Below, in pieces: positions 1 through 5,692 of a DNA stretch of 64,000 nucleotides (position 1 is the first letter of the stretch; each line of letters opens with the position of its first letter). Source of the DNA: Synechococcus sp. BIOS-E4-1. GTDB lineage: Bacteria > Cyanobacteriota > Cyanobacteriia > PCC-6307 > Cyanobiaceae. Below the pieces are notes generated by a model. That model worked only from the letters and a program-made list of their open reading frames with translations, did no database searches and was not told the DNA's origin. Location: the NCBI RefSeq assembly GCF_014279995.1, contig NZ_CP047935.1:2501494-2565493 (forward strand), read 5' to 3'. The position numbers and the translations under genes were made by a program.

Positions 1-87
1 TTCAGCAGGTGCCTCCACTTCGCCGAGGGCTCTCCTACGAGCGCGATCAACAGCACCCGCCGGTGCCTTCTTGATTGCTTTAGCCAT
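1..87 (-). CDS. Start of an unidentified element gene (partial)
   Basis: An ATG at 87 opens a frame that stays open to base 1 (29 residues visible, Lys/Arg/Ala rich at the N-terminus). It overlaps the stop of the 87-563 gene in an ATGA arrangement, which implies translational coupling. Nothing in the visible part identifies the family. By position it may be a packaging or structural gene. Confidence 0.5.
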   Translation of the reverse strand, partial: MAKAIKKAPAGAVDRARRRALGEVEAPAE

Positions 88-563
88 CAGCTCATCACTC
101 CCTGACGCTGCTGTTCACGAGCCGCTTGCTCTGCGTCCTCTGCAGCAATCAGCCGCTTCGCCTGGCGCTCATCACCACCAGCACGAACCACAGCGTTCTG
201 GAAGCGCTTCTGATTGGCGCCGTCTTCCAATGCCTTCAGCTGTGCCTCAAGGCCCTTCTCTCGCTGCTGCTGAAACTCAGCAACGAACTCAGGATCATGC
301 GCCCACAAATCAGCCTGCGCCGCAGCACTTAACTCCTCTCCACCCTGTAGCTCCGCAATCGTCGCCACACTCAGCGATCCACCAGCAGCAACGCGCCACC
401 TAGCAGCCTGCGCTGGGTCAATCTCTGCCATCGCTGCCTGCAACATCCCCGCAGTAGATCCATTCTTCTCGAACGGATTACTAGGGCTGATCTTGCTCGA
501 ATCAATGCCTGCCATCTTGCAAGCTTGATTCAATAATTGAATCTGCTTTGGTGTCATTTTCAT
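87..563 (-). CDS. Hypothetical element protein, 158 residues
   Basis: I do not recognise this family. The protein is soluble and rich in Ala, Gln and Glu, with a C-terminal half (about residues 85-155) of long charged helices, as seen in small phage structural or scaffold-like proteins. It starts at 563 with a second Met two codons later. A 19-base motif at 627-645, 63 bases upstream of the start, is also found at almost the same distance upstream of the lanthipeptide precursor gene. The gene is coupled by ATGA overlap to the next gene to the left. A phage structural role is inference from position only. Confidence 0.6.
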   Translation of the reverse strand: MKMTPKQIQLLNQACKMAGIDSSKISPSNPFEKNGSTAGMLQAAMAEIDPAQAARWRVAAGGSLSVATIAELQGGEELSAAAQADLWAHDPEFVAEFQQQREKGLEAQLKALEDGANQKRFQNAVVRAGGDERQAKRLIAAEDAEQAAREQQRQGVMS

Positions 564-626
564 GTGGGCTGCAATGTCCCATTTACAACCCCATTCTAAA
601 AAGTCGGTTTTATCTATCTCTGCTCA

Positions 627-645
627 ACTGCGCTCAATCGTGCCA
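627..645 (-). repeat. Duplicated upstream element, copy A
   Basis: The plus-strand 19-mer actgcgctcaatcgtgcca occurs here and at 1088-1106. Similarity weakens but continues about 20 bases further right in both copies. The element ends 63 bases before the start codon of the 87-563 gene. It could be a promoter or leader element, or a scar of cassette insertion. Confidence 0.75.
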
Positions 646-683
646 GGCATTGGAGGCTGATTTATGAGATTAGTCAGGCTATT

Positions 684-713
684 AAAAAAACAAAAAACCC
701 TGACAATGCAGGG
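684..713 (-). terminator. Rho-independent terminator after the lanthipeptide precursor gene
   Basis: Read on the minus strand, a CCCTG/CAGGG stem (arms 709-713 and 698-702) with a 6-base loop is followed by a run of T interrupted by one G. It lies about 40 bases past the stop of the precursor gene, so that gene appears to be its own transcription unit. Confidence 0.75.
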
Positions 714-752
714 GCTTCAGATTGCTAATATGAGTTGAATACATTACCTCAC

Positions 753-1025
753 CTATACGCATTTATAATCATCTACCACACCTGTCTGATATAAACTCCC
801 TGCGGTACATTTACCACCAGCCACATTTTCCAATTCTTCTTCAGAAAGCTTTTGTTGAACCTGTTTCAGGTTATCAGCAGAGATACTAAATCCCGCCTCT
901 TTCGCAATCGCAAGAACTGCGTCTGAATCAGCAGCAGCAGCAGCTGCAGCAGCTTTTAGCTTCTCCTGAAGGCTGGTGTCAGCTTTGACTTTGGCGAGGA
1001 ATGCCTTGAGTTGCTCTTCTGACAT
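753..1025 (-). CDS. Prochlorosin-type (Nif11-leader) lanthipeptide precursor
   Basis: This 90-residue peptide has the Nif11-class leader typical of ProcA precursors: an N-terminus beginning MSEEQLKAFLAKV, an Ala-rich stretch, an AKEAGFSIS segment and a leader end ELENVAGG. Cleavage after the double glycine would release the core KCTAGSLYQTGVVDDYKCV. The core has Cys at positions 2 and 18 and Ser/Thr at 3, 6 and 10, so up to two thioether rings are possible. In Prochlorococcus and Synechococcus one promiscuous synthetase (ProcM) modifies many such precursors in trans; none is in this window. The gene sits on the mobile element, with its own terminator and a duplicated upstream element. A plain Nif11-domain peptide that is never modified is the alternative. 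Confidence 0.85.
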   Translation of the reverse strand: MSEEQLKAFLAKVKADTSLQEKLKAAAAAAAADSDAVLAIAKEAGFSISADNLKQVQQKLSEEELENVAGGKCTAGSLYQTGVVDDYKCV

Positions 1026-1087
1026 GGGTATTAGGTCTATTCAGCAGTCATAGCAACAGTCTGCTGCAGTGTCTTTAGCTAATACAT

Positions 1088-1106
1088 ACTGCGCTCAATC
1101 GTGCCA
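1088..1106 (-). repeat. Duplicated upstream element, copy B
   Basis: Second copy of the 19-mer described at 627-645. It ends 62 bases before the start codon of the lanthipeptide precursor. The precursor gene with its terminator therefore lies between two direct copies spaced 461 bases apart. Confidence 0.75.
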
Positions 1107-1203
1107 ACGAGTCGGAGTTGATTTCTGCCGCTGAACGAGTATTGGCCGAAGTTGCTAGTCAATCCAGATACTCAGGTTGACCATCAACATCACTTGAACT
1201 TAA

Positions 1204-2376
1204 TTAAAGGGGTTTTATGCACGTACCATTTGGCCCCTTGAATGTGGGAAATATGCAACTCCCGTCGCTACCAGCATCGCCCTCAACTGATCCAAAGTTG
1301 CAGTTGTCGTTGTCATTTTGGGGACCACAGGTAGCCGCAGCTTGATCGTCAGGTGGACCCTGGGGGGGCGGGGGTAATCCACTGATGTCCCCAGAGCCGC
1401 CTTCAGGAGTGCAAACAGTGCCTGAGTTTGCGCCTGTGCCTTCTACACAATCACTAAAAAGGGCGTGATCGTAAACCCTGATAGTGCGATTGCTTGGAGT
1501 TGTTATCAGGGCATTAATCACAGGTAGCTCTTGAACTTGCTTGCGCTGGTCTTCTGTAGATGAACCACCAAAGCGAACTTCAATGTCAGCTGAAACTCTG
1601 GTATCGAAAGCTTCGTCATAGGAGATGTTTACCCCTGCTGTTAAACCACTGCTGATCTCATAAGCCAAGCGTCCGAGCACACCAGAAGCATCAGCCTTAC
1701 CTGAATCACCATTTTGGTAGTAGTAACCAACAGAGGCATTCAGCTCAGGAATGATGAAGTAGCCAACATCCAATCCATAAGTATCCAGAGCACCACCGGA
1801 GAAAAACCAGTTGAGTCTTTGCTCAACTTCCCCAATAGGAACCAGGGCGTAGGCATTGAAGTTCCAGTTATTGGAGACCGCTTCTGCATTGACTGCCACC
1901 TGTTGAAAGAACGCACTCTTCTCAGTACCAATGACATTGATGCCTGTATCGGTTCCACCCGTATTCATCGGGCGGCTGTCATAACCAGCATTCAGTCCAT
2001 ACATCCAGCTGCGGTCACTGTTTAACCAGCGATAACCAACACGCGTGGAGGTGCTGACGGTGGTGCCAGCAACATCAGTGTTGATGATGCTGCTGTAGCC
2101 CTCACGATCAGCGAAGTTGGCATTGACCAGGGCATCAACGAACCACGCGCTGTTGTCTCCAACAGACAGTGGCAAGAACCCACCAATACCTGCTTGGTTT
2201 GGTGTTCCAGCACCTTGCAGTGCGCCCTGGAAGCCAAAGGTCGGCTTGACCACATCCTTAAGGCTGATGCTCATCACATCACCCAGATCCTCTGCACTGC
2301 CGTCCTGTGCCTTTAAAGGCAGCGGGGCGATGGCAACAGCAGAAGCCAGTAATCCAATGGAAAGGCGGCGAAGCAT
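1204..2376 (-). CDS. Outer-membrane beta-barrel protein resembling inverse autotransporter barrels
   Basis: This 390-residue protein has a Sec signal peptide (about residues 1-23, ending LPLKAQ) and then alternating aromatic/polar strands to about residue 270. The segments GGFLPLSVGDNSAWFVDAL and GYRWLNSDRSWMYGLNAGYD resemble the beta-domain of intimin/invasin-type inverse autotransporters. The C-terminal 110 residues form a Pro/Gly-rich, Cys-containing tail (six Cys) rather than immunoglobulin-like repeats, and could be surface exposed. It lies on the mobile element between packaging genes and the lanthipeptide gene, so it may be cargo that alters the host surface, for example in superinfection exclusion; that is inference. 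A porin-like barrel is the alternative. Confidence 0.65.
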   Translation of the reverse strand: MLRRLSIGLLASAVAIAPLPLKAQDGSAEDLGDVMSISLKDVVKPTFGFQGALQGAGTPNQAGIGGFLPLSVGDNSAWFVDALVNANFADREGYSSIINTDVAGTTVSTSTRVGYRWLNSDRSWMYGLNAGYDSRPMNTGGTDTGINVIGTEKSAFFQQVAVNAEAVSNNWNFNAYALVPIGEVEQRLNWFFSGGALDTYGLDVGYFIIPELNASVGYYYQNGDSGKADASGVLGRLAYEISSGLTAGVNISYDEAFDTRVSADIEVRFGGSSTEDQRKQVQELPVINALITTPSNRTIRVYDHALFSDCVEGTGANSGTVCTPEGGSGDISGLPPPPQGPPDDQAAATCGPQNDNDNCNFGSVEGDAGSDGSCIFPTFKGPNGTCIKPL

Positions 2377-2443
2377 GGATCAGGCGTTAGTCCGCGCATG
2401 ATGCCGGGCTTTGCTTGGTTGCGCCCGTAGGCCCTAATTACTG

Positions 2444-2698
2444 TCACTTCTCAGGTGGGCATGATTTCCAAGTGCCAGAAGGTGTTTGCTTAGCATCTTT
2501 CAGTTGCCAACAGAAATTTAGCCAGTGAACGTCGAGAATTAACTTTCGCTTTCTGCGTGCTGTGATCATGGAAAGTTCTTTGCGTTGATAAGAATTCATA
2601 TCACTGAATTCTTCCCTTAAAATATGATTTTGTGTTTCATACAATTCTATGGCTTCGATCGCAGACACGTTTTCGATGTAGTCAGAAAAGCTTTTCAT
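2444..2698 (-). CDS. Hypothetical small protein, 84 residues
   Basis: I do not recognise this one. The protein is charged, with a long helical N-terminal half and a basic centre (ARRKRKL, about residues 47-53), and has no signal peptide. Its base composition is visibly more AT-rich than the packaging genes to its right, as in the two cargo genes to its left, which suggests separate acquisition. No strong ribosome binding site is seen, and it may not be a real gene. Confidence 0.45.
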   Translation of the reverse strand: MKSFSDYIENVSAIEAIELYETQNHILREEFSDMNSYQRKELSMITARRKRKLILDVHWLNFCWQLKDAKQTPSGTWKSCPPEK

Positions 2699-2770
2699 TT
2701 TTTCTAGTCCGAGGGGTATCTTTTCGGTCTATGCCCCATGAATGCCGCTTGGAAGAGGGGACATCCGCCC

Positions 2771-2902
2771 TCAAAGTTCGGTTTCAGGACCTTTTCGGAT
2801 TGGTTCATCAGGAGCAAATTCCCCAGTTTCAATTCCATGTGGAGGTCCTCCCTCCTGGACCTCTTCACCATCTCCGGAATCAATCGGATCCACATCACCC
2901 AT
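2771..2902 (-). CDS. Small acidic ORF overlapping the gene downstream of terL
   Basis: An ATG at 2902 lies eight bases inside the end of the 2895-3311 gene and opens a 43-residue, strongly acidic, Gly/Pro-rich frame beginning MGDVDPIDSGDGEE. Its composition looks like real coding sequence, unlike the basic third frame across the same bases. It is either a separate coupled small gene or the true C-terminus of the preceding protein reached by a +1 shift, perhaps at the GGGGGA run just before. No family is recognised. Confidence 0.5.
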   Translation of the reverse strand: MGDVDPIDSGDGEEVQEGGPPHGIETGEFAPDEPIRKGPETEL

Positions 2903-3311
2903 TCGGGTGGTATCCCACCCGCCTGCCTCCCCCGTTTGGGTAGCTCATAGGGATTTCATCCACACCAACAGTCCAAAACACCGGTGCTGCAGCCTTGCTC
3001 ACCTTGCCTTCCCTTTCATCACTCACACCCTTTAACGCTGCTGCATTAGGCCATAACCGCGCTTCACCATCCAATACCTCGAGCACTTCCTCACGCCGTA
3101 CCATCCGCCGAATTGCACCTTCCATTGGTGCAGCAAAACTCACCGTTTTCAGCATCCTTTTAATCCTCACATCCACCCACTGCGGTAACACTCTCATCAC
3201 CTCCCCATCAATCTCCAACATCTCGCCGTCGTCATCACATAACGCCAGCCCAAACTCAGCCAACGTCACACTTCCGGCCAACCTCACAACATCACCGTTC
3301 TGGATATTCAT
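2895..3311 (-). CDS. Hypothetical protein following terL, 138 residues
   Basis: The ATG at 3311 uses the last base of the terL stop (TGATG), a coupled start, so I prefer it to the longer frame from 3356. The protein begins MNIQNGDVVRLAGS, a beta-rich start, has a mixed alpha/beta middle, and ends in a Gly/Arg-rich segment at the frame change described for 2771-2902. I do not recognise it. Its place directly after terL suggests a packaging-associated function, which is inference. Confidence 0.6.
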   Translation of the reverse strand: MNIQNGDVVRLAGSVTLAEFGLALCDDDGEMLEIDGEVMRVLPQWVDVRIKRMLKTVSFAAPMEGAIRRMVRREEVLEVLDGEARLWPNAAALKGVSDEREGKVSKAAAPVFWTVGVDEIPMSYPNGGGRRVGYHPNG

Positions 3312-4783
3312 CACCACACTTGCCCCATTCGACTTTTCGCGCTGCCCGTCTTCCACTTAGCCCGCCACCACTGCACGCCATAACGGACCGCATCAAGGCT
3401 GTGATTCGCACAACCATCAGCAATGCGCTCCACATCCCGCGGATGCCTCGGCAGCGTTGGCCATGTCGCCATCAACCCCTGGCATGCCTGCGTCCACATC
3501 AGCCATGGCGTTTCAGCATCACGACCAGCCGCCTGCAGCATCGTTCTGACCAACGCCAAGCCATTGGCCTCCCGTGCATTCATCTTTCCCGCACGCACCA
3601 ACGGACACCCAGCAGCTTTGAAGTCACCTGCAGTGCTGCCCCGATCGCTGCCAGTCGCGTTAAACACCGCATCGTCGGCAACCACCTTTGTGGTGCCTGG
3701 CCTTAAGCCCCACCTGGCCAGCCATTCAATAATTCCCACCGCTTGCTCGGCATTGCTCAGATAAGTGCCGCGGGTCCAGTCCCTTTGCCCGCCAGCCGTA
3801 GAGCTCGCCACATAAAACTCATCCAGCAGCCAGATGCTCCCCCTCGGTGCACCCTCTGGGTCAGGCAGGCACAGATAAGCCACCGTTGGTGCGCTGCAGC
3901 CCCAGTCCATGCAGACGAACGCACGCTTCAACTCCTGCTGTGGGATGCCTCCAGGCCGCACATCACGCAGGCTGCGCCGCACACCAAAACTGCTGCCGAA
4001 AAACGCTCCTGCAATGTCGACATCCAGCCGCCCATGCAGCCACGCATCCAAAAGTGCAGGGTCATCAGCTGCTGCAACCTTGATGTTCCGGATGTACTGA
4101 TCAATATCCAGATGCTGATTTGAGCTGGCCGTGAAGCTCGCAAAGATCGTGTGTTTGCCCAGGTCTTCGCTCCAGAAGCGACTTGCCTTGCCTGGCTCCG
4201 GATAACCCGCAGGGATTCCATATCTCGCCTGCAGCCATGGGTGGGCAGGGCCTCCAGGGTTGCCCAACAGGATGGTCCTCGTCGGCACTCCAGCAGGGCC
4301 CCTCAACGTGGCTGCTGCCATGTCGATGAAGCTGCTGTCGAAGTGGTTGCCCACCTCGTCGTGCATCGCGCAGATGAACGATCGACCCTGCAGCCTGGCC
4401 AGTGCCTTCACTTGCTCAGCTGGGCCTGCACCGGTGTAAGCAAGCTCGAGCTTTCCGTAGGGCATCGACTTGCCCCCCAACCGGAAAGTCATGTCAGCTG
4501 AGCTGTAGGTGGTCCCTGGGAAGGCCACGGTGAGATAACGCCAAAGCAGGCCCTGGAGCTCGGTGAGTCCCTGGAAGGTCTGACGTGTGACCAGTGCTGA
4601 GAACTTGCCTTTGAAGTGGGCTGCATCCCTGGCCAGCACCATGGCGATTCCCCAGCTTTTTCCTGTTCCTCGGGCCGAGATGATGCACAGGTCATCACCA
4701 AATGGCGCATCCAGCATCAGCTGTTGCGTGAGGGTGGGTTCCTTGATTTCAGGTGCCTGTGGCGCGGGTGCGGTTGTGGTCAT
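3311..4783 (-). CDS. terL: Phage-type terminase large subunit
   Basis: This 490-residue protein is the ATPase-nuclease motor that packages DNA into procapsids. Walker A is SARGTGKS at residues 36-43. Walker B is FICAMHDEVG at 136-145, with Asp142-Glu143. The RNase H-like nuclease half shows the expected acidic residues at Asp293 (CMDWG), Asp370/371 (VVADDAVF) and Asp464 (HSLDAVRYG). Length is normal for the family. It starts at the stop of the putative small subunit and is coupled to the following gene, forming a packaging operon. The motor appears intact. No portal or capsid gene follows within the window, unlike a standard phage head operon. Confidence 0.88.
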   Translation of the reverse strand: MTTTAPAPQAPEIKEPTLTQQLMLDAPFGDDLCIISARGTGKSWGIAMVLARDAAHFKGKFSALVTRQTFQGLTELQGLLWRYLTVAFPGTTYSSADMTFRLGGKSMPYGKLELAYTGAGPAEQVKALARLQGRSFICAMHDEVGNHFDSSFIDMAAATLRGPAGVPTRTILLGNPGGPAHPWLQARYGIPAGYPEPGKASRFWSEDLGKHTIFASFTASSNQHLDIDQYIRNIKVAAADDPALLDAWLHGRLDVDIAGAFFGSSFGVRRSLRDVRPGGIPQQELKRAFVCMDWGCSAPTVAYLCLPDPEGAPRGSIWLLDEFYVASSTAGGQRDWTRGTYLSNAEQAVGIIEWLARWGLRPGTTKVVADDAVFNATGSDRGSTAGDFKAAGCPLVRAGKMNAREANGLALVRTMLQAAGRDAETPWLMWTQACQGLMATWPTLPRHPRDVERIADGCANHSLDAVRYGVQWWRAKWKTGSAKSRMGQVW

Positions 4784-5448
4784 CAGAACAGTTCCGGTTG
4801 GACGCGTTCAGGGGCTGTAACGCCTCCTCTAGGCGTAGGTGCTTGCAGTTTTGGACTTGCTTCTGCAGGCATCAGCGTGCATGTGCTCTCACTTTTGCTC
4901 TCACTTACGGCCACATCGACCGTTTCTGACGCACTCCAGCGGTCAGTGAAGGAAGCGCCATCAGCAGGGGCAGAAAGCTGGATGACAGTTGCCTGCTGTT
5001 GAACCTCATTGGCGCGATCGGTGATGCCCAGGAATTGAGCCCATCGGTCAGCAGACCTGGCCAATGCCTCCGCGGTGCGGGGATCGATGCCCTTGGTGCG
5101 GCGAACCTCTCGTGAGCCATCGCTGCGTTCGATGGTGACGATTCGACCCTCATCGACTTGCCGTGCAACTTCACCCGCAAGCATTCCCAGCGTGTTGGCG
5201 AACAGCTGATCAATTTCTATGCGGCGTTCGTCAATGTCGATGCCTTTGTCGATGACGTGTTGCTTGCCGCGTTGGATTGCGTTGTGAGCAGTCTGCGTGG
5301 ATTTGATGCCCAGTTCTTCACAGACCCCACGAACAGAACACCCCTGCAAATTGAGTTCATAAGCGCGAATGTCTCGTTCAATCCGAGAACTGTTTGCGGT
5401 GGTTTTATTGCCTCTAGGGCGACCTTGTTCCACGACCGTTTGGCGCAT
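4783..5448 (-). CDS. terS: Putative terminase small subunit
   Basis: The protein has 221 residues, with a DNA-binding helix-turn-helix-like N-terminal region (about residues 20-65, including GVCEELGIKSTQTAHNAI), a central helical region and a variable tail. It directly precedes terL, the usual place for the subunit that recognises cos or pac DNA. Two copies of a 9-mer, tgctctcac on the plus strand, lie in its 3' part, and three inverted copies flank the int promoter. The name rests on fold and position, since small terminases have weak sequence conservation. Confidence 0.65.
   Translation of the reverse strand: MRQTVVEQGRPRGNKTTANSSRIERDIRAYELNLQGCSVRGVCEELGIKSTQTAHNAIQRGKQHVIDKGIDIDERRIEIDQLFANTLGMLAGEVARQVDEGRIVTIERSDGSREVRRTKGIDPRTAEALARSADRWAQFLGITDRANEVQQQATVIQLSAPADGASFTDRWSASETVDVAVSESKSESTCTLMPAEASPKLQAPTPRGGVTAPERVQPELF
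4884..4904. repeat. Two copies of the 9-mer TGCTCTCAC inside terS
   Basis: Copies at 4884-4892 and 4896-4904 encode the Ser-Glu-Ser repeats near the terS C-terminus. The same 9-mer occurs three times, inverted, upstream of int. Here it may simply be a small coding duplication. Confidence 0.5.
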
Positions 5449-5563
5449 GGCAACAGATTAGCGAGTTCAGAAAGTTCTCCCTTAATCCCCCTTAATTCCC
5501 TCCTTGCTTCCAAGTGTCTGTCTGGTGTTTTGCGGATAAGGGTGAATGTGGGACCCACCCCCC

Positions 5564-5600
5564 TTGTATATATAAAAAAAGAGTCATTTTGTAGAAATAG
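5564..5600 (-). promoter_or_regulatory. Possible promoter for the terminase operon
   Basis: The 244-base gap 5449-5692 is the only long gap in this part of the element. On the minus strand it has a TATATA -10-like box at 5574-5569 after a T-rich stretch, with only a poor -35 match (TTTCTA). The spacer is the most AT-rich DNA nearby. A weak call from composition. Confidence 0.35.
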
Positions 5601-5673
5601 ATAAAAGTAAGTTCCCCCTTCCTTTATCCCTGAAAACCCTTTGTGTCACCGGAAGGTTTGTGGGGACCTGACG

Positions 5674-5692
5674 GGGGACACAGACCGTCCCC
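5674..5692 (-). terminator. Hairpin directly after the primase-helicase gene
   Basis: A perfect 6-base stem (ggggac/gtcccc) with a 7-base loop starts at the primase-helicase stop. There is no T run, so it may be an attenuating or RNA-stabilising hairpin rather than a true intrinsic terminator. Confidence 0.4.

Noticed and set aside
627..645. The minus-strand repeat begins TGGCACG, resembling a sigma-54 -24 element
   Set aside because: The -12 element is not at the right distance and cyanobacteria lack sigma-54.
2704..2898. A 64-residue minus-strand frame directly after the terL-distal gene
   Set aside because: Basic, Met-rich composition unlike its neighbours, while another frame across the same bases is acidic and better placed; treated as a shadow.
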